Below are positions 8,431 through 18,963 of a stretch of DNA of 64,000 nucleotides, piece by piece. Location of the stretch: the NCBI GenBank assembly GCA_019636275.1, contig JAHBXY010000022.1, forward strand, positions 1 to 64,000, written 5' to 3'. The translations under genes and the position numbers were made by a program. Within the stretch, counting starts at the first letter, position 1. Every line of letters begins with the position of its first letter. This DNA is from Planctomycetota bacterium (lineage in GTDB: Bacteria > Planctomycetota > J058). The notes under the pieces are model-generated. The model searched no databases, had not been told where the DNA came from, and saw only the letters and a program-made list of their open reading frames with translations.

Positions 8431-8991
8431 ATGACCCGCAAGATCACCCTGTCGATGGCGGCCAGCCTCCTCCTCCTCACCAGCGCGCCGGCGTTCGCGC
8501 AGGAGCAGGGCACCGTCCCCACGCGTCAGAACCAGGGGCTCGTCGGCGCCATCGGCGGCGGCAGCGAGCAGCAGGCGCCGTCGGTCGCGCCCACCGTCGA
8601 CCCGCTGCCGATCGTGACCAACCAGGCGCCGGCGACCAGCCCGGCCGCGCCCGCCAGCAACCAGGCGGCGCCGATCCTCGACGCGGCGGACCTCAAGCCG
8701 CTGCCGGCGATCGCGCCGACGAACCAGCTCCCGGCCCTGGGTGACGTCGGCCCTGGCAGCAACCAGCTCCCCGCGCTCGGCGAGGAGGCCTCGATCAAGC
8801 ACCCCGAGGCCGTCCTGAGCGAGTCGCCCGCCGCCCTGCCGCCCGCCCAGGCCCTCCCCCAGCAGGAGGCCGCCGCGGAGAAGAAGCCCGGCTTCTTCAA
8901 GCGCATGTGGACCAAGATCAAGAGCGTCTTCACGAAGAAGAAGAAGCCGACCGAGGAGGTCGCGGTCGGCGCCCAGCAGCCGCTCAAGTAG
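8431..8991 (+). CDS. Exported low-complexity protein with lysine-rich C-terminus
   Basis: This 186-residue protein has a strong signal peptide (MTRKITLSMAASLLLL, cleavage after APAFA). The mature part is low complexity and rich in Pro, Ala, Gln and Asn, with recurring NQ(A/L)PA units such as TNQAPATS, SNQAAPIL, TNQLPALG and SNQLPALG. It ends in a basic segment (GFFKRMWTKIKSVFTKKKKP). No domain is recognised. The repeats suggest an extended periplasmic or surface spacer, and the basic tail could contact membrane or nucleic acid. GAGG lies nine to ten bases before the ATG. A perfect hairpin follows the stop at 9016-9051. Confidence 0.75.
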   Translation: MTRKITLSMAASLLLLTSAPAFAQEQGTVPTRQNQGLVGAIGGGSEQQAPSVAPTVDPLPIVTNQAPATSPAAPASNQAAPILDAADLKPLPAIAPTNQLPALGDVGPGSNQLPALGEEASIKHPEAVLSESPAALPPAQALPQQEAAAEKKPGFFKRMWTKIKSVFTKKKKPTEEVAVGAQQPLK

Positions 8992-9015
8992 TCCGTCGAC
9001 GAGACCGACCGCGCA

Positions 9016-9051
9016 CGTCCCCCGCCTCGCCGCACGGCGACGCGGGGGACG
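9016..9051. terminator. Hairpin terminator between convergent genes
   Basis: CGTCCCCCGC (9016-9025) and GCGGGGGACG (9042-9051) form a perfect ten-base stem with a 16-base loop. It lies exactly between the stop of the 8431 gene and the stop of the M28 peptidase. It could serve both strands. The T-tract is weak. Confidence 0.8.
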
Positions 9052-9058
9052 CGTCGTT

Positions 9059-10840
9059 TCACTGCCGCGCGAGCCGGACCTCGAGCGTCACGCGCTCGCC
9101 CTCGCGCAGGACGACCACCGTCACCGGCTCGCCGACCTTCTGCTGGCGCAGGGCGCCGGTCAGGTCGGCCGCCGTGTCGATGTCGACCTCGCCCAGCCGC
9201 ACGATGACGTCGCCCGCGCGCAGGCCGGCGCGGGCGGCGGGGCCGCCCTCGGCCACGCGCTCGACCTTCACGCCGCCGCCCGCCTGCGCCCGGTCGAGGA
9301 CGACGCCCAGGCGCGGGCCGCCCCGGCCGCCGCGCGCCTGCCGCGGGACCTCGACGTAGCCGGGCCGCTCGTCGGCCTCGGCGATCCCGTCGATGCAGTG
9401 GAACGCCGCGCGCGCGACGCGGGCCGCGCCCTCGGCGTCGATCTTCTCCGCGTCGTCGCCGGGGCGGTGGTAGTCCTCGTGCAGGCCGGTGAAGAAGAAC
9501 AGCACCGGGACCTTGGCCGCGTAGAACGACGCGTGGTCGCTCGGGCCGTAGCCCGACGGGTCGTAGGTGGCGCGGAGCTTCTGGGTGGCCACGGCCCGCT
9601 CAGCGAGCGCGCGGAAGCCGGGGCTCGTGCCCACGCCGCCGACCTCGACCGACTCGTTGCGCATGCGGCCGATCATGTCGAGGTTGATCATCGCCACGAC
9701 GTTCTCCAGCGGCAGCGGCGGCTGGCGCACGAACGCCTGGCTGCCGAGGAGCCCGCGCTCCTCGCCGCTGAAGCCCACGAACACGATCGAGCGGCGCGGG
9801 CGCTTGCCCGCCCCGGAGAAGGCCCGGGCCAGCTCGAGCATGCCGGCCGTGCCCGAGGCGTTGTCGTCGGCGCCGTTGTGGATCTCGCCGCTGCCGTTCG
9901 GGTCGAGGCTGCCGTGGCCGCCGCGCCCGACGTGGTCGTAGTGCGCGCCGACGACCACCACCTCGTGGGCCAGCTTCGGGTCGCCGCCGGGGAGGCGCCC
10001 GACGACGTTGCGCGCGGTCACGGGCGTGCGCTCGACCTCGACGTCGGCGGCGAGCCGGGCGCCCAGGTCGAACGAGCGCGGCGCGAGCGCCTCGTCGATC
10101 TCGCGCTGCACCTGCGTCAGGTCCTTGCCCGCCAGGCGGAACAGGCCCTGGACGAGCGACTGCTTGACGTGGAAGGCCACGACGCCGAGCTCGTCGGCCC
10201 CGCCGCCGAAGGGCAGGAGCGCGTCGTCGCCCGGGTGGTGCAGCGGGTCGGTGACGACGAGCAGGGCCACGGCCCCGTGCTCGGCGGCGTTGCGGGCCTT
10301 GGTGGCGAAGTGAGCGTGGTTGCTGAACTGCCCCTCGCGCTCGCGCGGCTCGTGGCGCAGGACGAGCACCGCCTTGCCGCGCACGTCGAGGCCCTCGTAG
10401 TCGTCGTAGCCGCGCGAGGGGTCGGTGATCCCGTAGCCGGCGAAGACCAGCGGCGCGTCGACCTTGCCCGAGGCCGTGAACGGGAACGGCGTCGCGTCCC
10501 GCCGCGGCTCGAAGTCGCGGTAGAAGCCCTCGCGCTCGACGCGCAGGGCCGCGCGCACGAGGCGGGCGTCGCCGGACACCTGGAAGGGGAGGAAGTAGCC
10601 GCCGTCCTCGCCCAGCGGCTCGAGGCCGTACTCGGCGAAGGCGCGCGCCAGGTAGTCGCCCGCGAGGCGCTCGCCGGGGCTGCCGGTGTCGCGCCCCTCG
10701 AGCTCGTCGGAGGCCAGGTAGCGCACGTGGTCGTGCAGCCTGGGGCCGGCGATCGCGGACGCCGCCTCGCCGCCGGCGCGGACGAGGAGGCCGGTGGACA
10801 GGAGCGCCAGGAGCGCGAGCGTGTGCGTGCGGTGCCGCAT
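9059..10840 (-). CDS. Exported M28 zinc aminopeptidase with PA and PDZ domains
   Basis: This 593-residue exported peptidase starts with a signal peptide (TLALLALLSTGLLVRAG). A protease-associated domain (about 115-260) is inserted before the M28 catalytic core (about 285-480). Metal and catalytic residues are all visible: the His and Asp of GAHYDHVG, the bridging Asp of GADDNASG, the catalytic Glu in FSGEERGLLGS, the Asp of NLDMIGR, and the final His in DYHRPGDD. A C-terminal PDZ domain (about 510-593) carries GLRAGDVIVRLGEVDI. This is the domain order of M28 peptidases of the PA-PDZ type. It probably releases N-terminal residues from peptides in the periplasm. It appears monocistronic. Confidence 0.95.
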   Translation of the reverse strand: MRHRTHTLALLALLSTGLLVRAGGEAASAIAGPRLHDHVRYLASDELEGRDTGSPGERLAGDYLARAFAEYGLEPLGEDGGYFLPFQVSGDARLVRAALRVEREGFYRDFEPRRDATPFPFTASGKVDAPLVFAGYGITDPSRGYDDYEGLDVRGKAVLVLRHEPREREGQFSNHAHFATKARNAAEHGAVALLVVTDPLHHPGDDALLPFGGGADELGVVAFHVKQSLVQGLFRLAGKDLTQVQREIDEALAPRSFDLGARLAADVEVERTPVTARNVVGRLPGGDPKLAHEVVVVGAHYDHVGRGGHGSLDPNGSGEIHNGADDNASGTAGMLELARAFSGAGKRPRRSIVFVGFSGEERGLLGSQAFVRQPPLPLENVVAMINLDMIGRMRNESVEVGGVGTSPGFRALAERAVATQKLRATYDPSGYGPSDHASFYAAKVPVLFFFTGLHEDYHRPGDDAEKIDAEGAARVARAAFHCIDGIAEADERPGYVEVPRQARGGRGGPRLGVVLDRAQAGGGVKVERVAEGGPAARAGLRAGDVIVRLGEVDIDTAADLTGALRQQKVGEPVTVVVLREGERVTLEVRLARQ

Positions 10841-10927
10841 GGGGACCCTCCCTCCCTCGGGGCGATCGAGGGCGAGGACTCTACGGCACGGCGGGCGGTT
10901 GGTTGGAGCGCGGCGGTACCGGAACTG

Positions 10928-11575
10928 TCACTTCTGCGGCGGCAGCAGGCGGAAGGCGTGGCGCCAGCTCCCCGAGCGCAGGCCGTGGAGGATCCAGACC
11001 ATGGCCAGGGCCTCGAGGTGGCGGGCGGCCTCGATCCCGCCCAGGTCGACGACGCCCCAGCCGAAGTCCTTGCACACGCGGGCCACGGTGGCCTTGGCCG
11101 CGTCGTCGTCGCCGGCGATGAACATGTCGGGCGGCCCGCCCTCGAAGCGCGGCCGGACCATGTGGGCGTGGCCGACCGTGTTGAAGGCCTTGACCACGCT
11201 GGCGCCCGGCAGGGCGCGCTGGATGCGCTCGCCGCCCGAGTCGCTCCAGCCGACCGACAGGCGCGGGACGTCGCCCGAGAGGTCGAGCGGGTTCGTGGCG
11301 TCGAGCACGACCTTGCCGCAGAAGTGCTCGGGGCCGGCCCGGCGCAGGGCCTCCTCGGTGGCCGAGCCCAGCGTCGCCAGGACGAGCAGGTCGCCCCAGC
11401 GCGCGGCCTCGGTGAACGTGCCGCCCGACGCGCGCGGCCCGGCCTCCCGCGTCCAGGCGGCGACCTTGTCGTTGCGCGCCTCGCGGGCGCCCATGCGCAC
11501 CTCGTCGCCGCGCCCGAGGAAGCCGTGGCCGAGCGCCCGCCCGACGTCGCCGCTGCCGAGGATGCCGACCTTCAC
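10928..11575 (-). CDS. NADP/F420-dependent oxidoreductase-like dinucleotide-binding protein
   Basis: This 215-residue cytoplasmic protein starts at a GTG directly with a Rossmann fold (KVGILGSGDVGRALGHGF, a GxGxxG motif). Later family signatures are DLLVLATLGSATEE, VVLDATNPLDLS, and SVVKAFNTVGHAHM, typical of the NADP_oxidoreductase/F420-dependent reductase family. The C-terminal helix includes GGIEAARHLEALAMVWI. In that family some members reduce F420 with NADPH and others act on small carbonyls; the substrate cannot be read here. It ends 87 bases from the M28 gene start, same strand, possibly separately transcribed. Confidence 0.85.
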   Translation of the reverse strand: MKVGILGSGDVGRALGHGFLGRGDEVRMGAREARNDKVAAWTREAGPRASGGTFTEAARWGDLLVLATLGSATEEALRRAGPEHFCGKVVLDATNPLDLSGDVPRLSVGWSDSGGERIQRALPGASVVKAFNTVGHAHMVRPRFEGGPPDMFIAGDDDAAKATVARVCKDFGWGVVDLGGIEAARHLEALAMVWILHGLRSGSWRHAFRLLPPQK

Positions 11576-11680
11576 GCCAGGACCTCTCTCGCGCTCGACG
11601 GGCCGCGGCCGGCGCGAGGGCGCACGGTCGCATCGCCCGCGCGGGCTGTAAAGCCCCTCGCGCCGGCGCGCGGGCGCGGC

Positions 11681-11686
11681 TACCGT
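11681..11686 (+). promoter_or_regulatory. TANNNT -10 box for a likely leaderless message
   Basis: TACCGT ends six bases before the ATG at 11693, and no Shine-Dalgarno sequence is present. The spacing equals that at 18952 and 21842. Confidence 0.5.
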
Positions 11687-11692
11687 CCCTGC

Positions 11693-12010
11693 ATGCAGGT
11701 CGACCGCGAGCAGGTCGCGCGCGCGTTCGAGGCCGGGGACCCCGACCTGCTCTCGGGGGCGCTGATCAGCGTCGCCTTCCACGACCCCGACTGGCGCTGG
11801 GCGCAGGACCGCTGCCTCGAGGCGCTCGAGCACCCGAGCCCGGTCGTGCGCGGGCTGGCCGCGACCTGCCTGGGCCACGTGGCGCGGATCCACCGCCGGC
11901 TCGACCTCGCCCTGGTCCGGCCCCGCCTCGAGGCCCTGCGCCAGGACGCCCACGCCGGGTCGCGGGCCGCCGACGCCCTGAAGGACATCGAGCGCTTGCT
12001 GGGCGGCTGA
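11693..12010 (+). CDS. Small HEAT-like helical protein
   Basis: This 105-residue cytoplasmic protein has amphipathic helices and a segment VVRGLAATCLGHVARIHRRLD, followed by VRPRLEAL and a final ADALKDIERLL. It resembles a family of short HEAT-repeat-like proteins seen scattered in many phyla, sometimes as solitary small genes. No catalytic residues stand out, and a binding or immunity-like role would be speculation. The start at 11693 follows a TACCGT box by six bases. It ends just upstream of a dispersed repeat copy. Confidence 0.75.
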   Translation: MQVDREQVARAFEAGDPDLLSGALISVAFHDPDWRWAQDRCLEALEHPSPVVRGLAATCLGHVARIHRRLDLALVRPRLEALRQDAHAGSRAADALKDIERLLGG

Positions 12011-12016
12011 GCGGTG

Positions 12017-12167
12017 TGATCGACGGCTGCGACGGACGTGACTGGCCGCGGCGGCGCGCGCGCGGGCTCGAAGGAGGTCGCGACGTCGTCGCCCGCGCGC
12101 CTCGCCGCGGCGGCTCAGCCTCGTCGCCCTCGCCTCACGTGCTGCTCCGATCGAAGGCTGGTCACGG
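12017..12167 (+). repeat. CGACGGCTGCGG-family dispersed repeat, short form
   Basis: This diverged copy begins CGACGGCTGCGAC and runs through GCGCGCGCGGGCTCGAAG, CGACGTCGTCGCCCGCG and TGCTGCTCCGATCGAAGG, then ends at GGTCACGG. The same blocks in the same order are found, reverse-complemented, at 24440-24823. It fills the gap between the HEAT-like gene and the TPR gene. Confidence 0.75.
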
Positions 12168-12243
12168 CCCTCCACGATCGGGGCCGATGGCTTCACGGCT
12201 CCGAGCGCTGGAAAGGCGCGGCCGGCGGTGCAAGATGCCGCCC

Positions 12244-14257
12244 ATGCCGTCACCCGCCCTCCGCGCCGCAGGCGCGCTGCTCCTCGCCGTCGTCGCGGCG
12301 GCCGCCCCGGCGCCGGCGCAGGACGACCCGGTCAGCCGGGCCCTGCACGCGGCCGACGCGCTGGCCGAGCAGGGGCGCTTCCGCGACGCGATCGCCCTGC
12401 TCGAGCGCGAGGCGCCGGCCCTCGCGGGGGTCGACGGCTGGGCCGAGCACGGGCCGCGGACGATCGGGTTCTACCGGCGCTTCGTGCCGGAGGAGGAGCG
12501 GGTCGAGGCGGCCCTGGCGGCGGCCGCCGGCGGGCGGACCGCGGCGCTCGAGGCCTGGGTGCGCGACCTGGAGGCCGGCGGCTACGTGCACGTGGGCTAC
12601 GCGTTCGTCGACGTGTGGCGGGCCCGCGCCGTGGCGGCGCTCGGGGCGGAGGCGTACGACAAGGTCGTGCTGCGCGTCGAGGCCGAGGCCCTCCAGGCGC
12701 TGCAGCTCGACGACGTGTTCCAGGCCGACCGCGAGGCCGAGGTCGACGGGCCGCGCGTCGACGTGCCGCGCGTCGTGGCCCGCGGGGCGCCCGGGCGCCG
12801 CGCCGCGGCGCGCGAGCGGGTACGCGACCTGGCGCGGCTGGGCGAAACGCCGCGCCGCGGTGGCCAGGGCGAGCGCGCGCGCGCAGCGCGGCTCGCGGCG
12901 GCGGGCGACGCCCGGAGTGGGCGACGCCACGCTCCGCGCGGCGACGCGCGCGGCTTCCGCTCGCCCGCGGCGAGGCCGACGGAACCGCACAGCTGGGACG
13001 AGGCGCCGGCCGCGCTCGCGGTCGAGGCGCGCGCGCGGGCGACGGCCCCCGACGACGCCGAGGCGCAGCGCGAGCTCATGGGCTTCGCCCTCGCGCGGGG
13101 CGGCTTCGAGGTCGCCGCGCGCGCGCACGCCCGGGCGCGCGAGCTCGACCGCCGCCTGCTGAAGGACCACGACCTCGTCGGCGGCCTGCGTGGCCACGCC
13201 CGCCCCTTCCGCGCGGCGCGGGTCGAGGCCGCGGAGGGGCGCGAGGCCGTGGTCGAGTGGCGCTTCGACGGCAAGGGGGTCGCGGCGGACCTCGCGCCGA
13301 ACGGCGTCGGGGACGTGGCCGTGGTCGACAGCGCCCTGCGCATCCGGTCGGCGAAGATGGCCCTGGCGCGCGTGCGCGGCGCCTGGGTCGAGCGGGTGCG
13401 CGTCGACCTCGCGCCCGCCGCGCTCGACCCGCCGGCGCTCGTCGGCCTCTCGGGCCCGGCGGCGCGCCTGTTCGTCGAGGTGGGCCGCGCCCGCGCGCGC
13501 CTGCTCGTCGTGGGGCGCGACCGCGAGGTCGAGGTCGCCCGCGCAGACCACGGCGGCGCCGACCGCCTGCGCGTCGAGGCCGCGCTCGAGCGGCAGGGGG
13601 GCGTCGAGCGCCTGCGCGCGCGCCTCCTCCTGCCGGGCCCCGAGGGCGAGCGCGAGGTCCTGAGCCACACCGTCCGCTGGGCCGGCCCGGTCGAGGTGCT
13701 CGTGGGCAGCGCCGGCCGCGAGGCCAGGCTGACCGGTCTGGCGATCGCCGGCCGCCTGGCCCCGGGCTGGCTCGCGCGGGCCGAGGCGGCCGCCCTGGGC
13801 GAGGTCGCCCGGACCGCCGCCGGCGCGCTGTCGCCGACGATCGGCCTCGTCCCCGACGCCGCGCCGCTCCCGGTCGCCTACCGCGAGACGAGCGCCGAGG
13901 ACGCCGTGGGCCTCGAGGGCGTCCCCGAGGCCGCGCGCGCGCTCGTCCAGGAGGGGCGCGACCTCGCGCGGCGCGGCCGCCTGGACCACGCCCTGCGCGC
14001 CTTCGAGGCGGCGCGCGACCGCGCCCCCGAGTTCGCCGCGGCGCTCTACCTCGCGGGCAGGGCGCGCCTGGACCTCGGCGACGCGCCGGGCGCGCTCCGA
14101 GCCGCCGCCGACGCCGCGGCCGCCCGGATGGACTTCCACGAGGCGCACGGCCTGCGCCGCGGCTACCCTGCGGCTCGATGCGAGGTCGACGAGGCCGAGG
14201 CGGCGCTCGACGCCGGGCGGCCCCGCCTGGCGCCAGCCTCGCCGGTGCTCTGGCGCG
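12244..14257 (+). CDS. Exported TPR-type protein, 5' part; frame lost internally
   Basis: The gene starts with a signal peptide (PSPALRAAGALLLAVV, ending PAPAQ); an ATG at 12235 would add three residues. TPR-like helices follow (AEQGRFRDAIALLEREAP), then a beta-rich middle domain (about 13240-13780) and further TPR-like helices (ARRGRLDHALRAFEAARD). The frame looks non-protein-like between about 12830 and 12990 and is lost again after about 14190, so at least two indel sites are present. The same frame happens to stay open to 16224 because stop codons are rare at this GC content. I therefore end the call where the next frame (14258) takes over. Whether the gene is a pseudogene or mis-assembled is undecided. 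Confidence 0.6.
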
Positions 14258-15187
14258 ATGCGCGCCGACCTGCGCGCGCGCCGGGGCGACCGGCCGGGCG
14301 CGGGCGAGGCGATCGCCCTGGCGGCCGCGCTGGCCCCCGACGACCGCGACCTCGCCGCGATCGCCGCGCGGGTCGCGGCGATCGTCGAGGGACCGGCGGT
14401 GAGGCACCGGCGCGACCACGGGAGCCTGACCCTCCTCACCGACCGCCCCGGCGCCGACGACGCCGCGCTCCTGGCCGACCTCGCCGCCCTCCCCGGCCAG
14501 CTCGCCCTGGCCCTCCCGGCCCTGGCCCGCGGGAGGAGCGAGCGGCCGCGGCGCGTCGTCGTCCTCGAGGCCCCGGCCTACCACCGCTGGCTGGCCGCGC
14601 GCGGCGTCGCGGCCGGCCCCGACGACCGGCTGTTCGTCGACGGCGCCGGCGGCGACGTGATCGCCCTGCGCGAGCCCGCCTCCCTGCGCTTCCGCCTGCG
14701 GCGCGGCCTCACGCTCGTGTGGCTGGAGGAGCAGGGGCTGCCGGGCCTGCCCCCCTGGCTGCGCGAGGCCCTGGCCGACGCCTTCGCGGAGCCGCCGGGG
14801 GGCGCGCCGTCGGCGGCGCGCCTCGAGCAGCTCGAGGTCCTGGCGACCGGCTGGTCGCGGCGCCCACCGCTGATCGACGTCGCCACCGGCCTGCGTCGTC
14901 CGTCCGAGCTGGCGCTCCCGGCGCTCGAGCGCGCCCTGGGCTGGGCCCTCGTCGCCCGCTGCCTGGCGCCCGGCGCGCGCGTGGCCCGGTTCGACGAGGG
15001 CGACGACGCCCTCCTGGGCGAGGTGCTCGACGACTACCTGCGGCGGCTCGCGGCCCCCGGCGCCGGCAGCGCGCGCCTCGAGCACGCCTGGGTGCAGACC
15101 TTCCACGAGCTCGACCTGCCGGCGCTCGAGCAGGACCTCCGGGCCGCCCTGCAGGCGATGGCGCCGCAGGTGCGCTGGGAACCGTGA
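14258..15187 (+). CDS. C-terminal part of the same TPR protein, in a shifted frame
   Basis: These 309 residues continue the TPR pattern of the preceding segment (GEAIALAAALAPDDRDLAAIAARVAAI). They then form a domain laid out like peptidase-MA/gluzincin proteins: RRVVVLEAPAYHRWLA, LRRGLTLVWLEE and LPPWLREALADAFAEP. Where such proteins carry HExxH and a downstream EGLA motif, this has LTLVWLEE and REALADAFA, so the zinc site is absent and catalysis is unlikely. The ATG at 14258 is probably not the natural start; the sequence reads as the end of a roughly 980-residue exported protein from 12244. The stop overlaps the next start by GTGA. Confidence 0.6.
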   Translation: MRADLRARRGDRPGAGEAIALAAALAPDDRDLAAIAARVAAIVEGPAVRHRRDHGSLTLLTDRPGADDAALLADLAALPGQLALALPALARGRSERPRRVVVLEAPAYHRWLAARGVAAGPDDRLFVDGAGGDVIALREPASLRFRLRRGLTLVWLEEQGLPGLPPWLREALADAFAEPPGGAPSAARLEQLEVLATGWSRRPPLIDVATGLRRPSELALPALERALGWALVARCLAPGARVARFDEGDDALLGEVLDDYLRRLAAPGAGSARLEHAWVQTFHELDLPALEQDLRAALQAMAPQVRWEP

Positions 15188-16224
15188 GCCGCGACGCGCG
15201 CCGCGCGGCCGTGCGTGGCGTCCTGGCGGGCTGCGGCCTGGCCGCCCTGGGGTCCGTCGGCGGGGTGGATCCGGCCTGGCTGCTGACCTGCGTGTCCGTC
15301 GCCCTCGCGATCGCGGGGCTGGCCTGGCTCGAGCTGCGCGAGTGGTCCGCGAGGTCGGCGGCGTTCATGGGGCCGACGATCTGGGCGCTGGCCGCGCTCG
15401 GCTTCGTGCTGGTCCCGGCGCACCATTGGCACCTCCGCGGTCTCCTGGCCGGAGGGACGCTCCAGCAGACGCTCGCCGACCTTCAGGCCATGTCGGGCTG
15501 GTTCCTCGCCATCGTGCCCGTCCTGATCATCGCCGTGGCCGCGAGCTGCCCCTTCGCGCTCGTCGCCGAGGCCCGGCGCGACGGCGGACTCGGAAGAGGG
15601 CCCGTGACGCTCTTCGCGCTGCTCCTGCACGTGCCGGTCGGGCTCCTCACCTACGGGGTCGTGACGGGCTTCGCGCTCGGCCTCCTCGCCGCGCTCCTGC
15701 TCCTCCACCGCCTCGCGGACCGCGTCGAGGCGCGCCTGTTCGCAGGGGGCCCCGCGTCCCGCGCCGGGTGGACCGAGCTCTCCGCTCGCCTCCCGTACCG
15801 GCGGCTGTGGCTGCTGGCCTACCTCGATCACACTCGAGGCGTCGAACCGCTCGTCCGTGGCCTGCTACCCGCTGGGCGGGACGCGGTGGAGCACGCCGGG
15901 GTCGTCGTGTTGCGCCTCATGCTGCCCTTCTTGCCGGCCGGCGGGGACGGCCCGCCGCGCGCCGCCGTCGAGGCTCTCGACGGCGCGCCCGGTGACGCCG
16001 CCGCGGCGCTGGTCGAGTGGCCCGTCGAGGGCCCCGAGGCCGCGGCGTTCTGCGCGCTGGTCAACGCCCTCGCCTTCTCCCCGCCACTGGGCCTCCACCA
16101 GGTCGCCGAGGCGGTCGCGGTCGCGGCCACCGCTCTCGCCGTCGCGATGGACGATGCAGCGGCCGTGCGCGATGCGCTCCGGACCGAGCTCATCGAGTGG
16201 GCGACCAGGCAGGCTGCGGCGTAG
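15184..16224 (+). CDS. Membrane protein of unknown function
   Basis: This 346-residue protein starts at a GTG that overlaps the previous stop as GTGA, so it is translationally coupled to the TPR gene. The N-terminal half has about five hydrophobic segments, including GVLAGCGLAALGSVGGV, AWLLTCVSVALAIAGLAWL, PTIWALAALGFVLVP, FLAIVPVLIIAVAASC and LLHVPVGLLTYGVVTGFALG. The C-terminal half is soluble, helical and rich in Ala, Glu and Val. No family is recognised. Coupling suggests that it works with the upstream exported TPR protein at the envelope. Confidence 0.65.
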   Translation: MSRDARRAAVRGVLAGCGLAALGSVGGVDPAWLLTCVSVALAIAGLAWLELREWSARSAAFMGPTIWALAALGFVLVPAHHWHLRGLLAGGTLQQTLADLQAMSGWFLAIVPVLIIAVAASCPFALVAEARRDGGLGRGPVTLFALLLHVPVGLLTYGVVTGFALGLLAALLLLHRLADRVEARLFAGGPASRAGWTELSARLPYRRLWLLAYLDHTRGVEPLVRGLLPAGRDAVEHAGVVVLRLMLPFLPAGGDGPPRAAVEALDGAPGDAAAALVEWPVEGPEAAAFCALVNALAFSPPLGLHQVAEAVAVAATALAVAMDDAAAVRDALRTELIEWATRQAAA

Positions 16225-16243
16225 CGCTGACCCGACGAGGTCG

Positions 16244-18226
<1,983 letters not shown>

Positions 18227-18383
18227 GACCGCGAGCCTACCGCGCCCCCCTGGCAGGGCGCCCGCCTCGCGCGCGGGACGCCGTCGCGCGCGTGTGACGG
18301 CCAGGCGGACGCAACCCCTGCCGCTCCGTCGACGGCGGGTGGCCAGGCGCTTGCTCCGGGGGCGCTCACGAGGAGCCGACGAC

Positions 18384-18812
18384 ATGACGAGTTCGATCAA
18401 GCCCACCGAGCGCCAGGCGGCCATGCACGCGACCCACCGCGAGTGGCGGACGGAGCACGCGACGTGGCGCGACGAGGCGGAGATCTGGGTCGGGCAGTAC
18501 CACCGCGCGCTGGCCGACCTGGCGAAGATCGAGGCCTCGATCCGCGAGCACGGGGCCTCCCTGCTGGAGCACGGCGCGGGCCTCGGGGCGCACGAGCGGG
18601 CGATCGCCCTGCACGAGCGCGAGCTGGCCGACCTGGCCGGCAAGGGCCTCGGCGAGCAGTACGACCCCGAGACGCCGCGCCACGAGGTCTGGATCGAGCG
18701 CCACGAGGCGGAGCGGGCCGGGCACGAGCGGCGCAAGGCGCAGCACCACCGCGTGCTGGCGCTGGTGAAGAAGCTGACCGAGGCCGCGGCCGAGCTGCGC
18801 GGCGGGGCGTAG
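18384..18812 (+). CDS. His/Glu-rich helical protein, unknown function
   Basis: This 142-residue protein is almost entirely helical and rich in His, Glu, Arg and Ala (HATHREWRTEHATWRDEAE, HEAERAGHERRKAQHHR). The regular His and Glu spacing resembles a four-helix bundle that could hold metal, but no hemerythrin or ferritin motif is complete. AGGAG lies eight to ten bases before the ATG, which fixes the start. It stands alone between a kinase and a dispersed repeat. Confidence 0.75.
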   Translation: MTSSIKPTERQAAMHATHREWRTEHATWRDEAEIWVGQYHRALADLAKIEASIREHGASLLEHGAGLGAHERAIALHERELADLAGKGLGEQYDPETPRHEVWIERHEAERAGHERRKAQHHRVLALVKKLTEAAAELRGGA

Positions 18813-18855
18813 CCCGAGGCGCGCTCCCGACAGCGGCACGCTCTGGCAGGCATCT

Positions 18856-18935
18856 CGACGCAGCGCTGGGGATCTTCCGTCTCCCCTCCTCTGCGATCTC
18901 TGCGCCTCCCTCACGACCTCTGCGTCGAATCGACG
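18856..18935. repeat. CTCTGCG-type dispersed inverted repeat, second copy
   Basis: CGACGCAG (18856-18863) and CTGCGTCG (18920-18927) are inverted arms. The block from 18886 to 18934 matches the copy at 6409-6455 closely (CTCTGCGATCTCTGCGCCTC is shared exactly). It lies immediately upstream of the asparagine synthase promoter. Confidence 0.75.
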
Positions 18936-18951
18936 TGGGGTCGCGCCGTGC

Positions 18952-18957
18952 TAGAGT
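18952..18957 (+). promoter_or_regulatory. TANNNT -10 box of asnB
   Basis: TAGAGT ends exactly six bases before the ATG at 18964. No Shine-Dalgarno sequence lies between, so transcription probably starts at or near the start codon. Confidence 0.5.
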
Positions 18958-18963
18958 CCCGCC

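Noticed and set aside
14258..15187. Active peptidase-MA metallopeptidase
   Set aside because: The position of HExxH is occupied by LTLVWLEE, so zinc ligands are missing.
12016..16224. One continuous 1402-codon reading frame
   Set aside because: It joins the 5' part of the TPR gene and a separate membrane-protein gene through a stretch of Arg/Pro/Gly-rich shadow sequence. The frame is open only because stops are rare at this GC content, and 14258-15187 codes in another frame.
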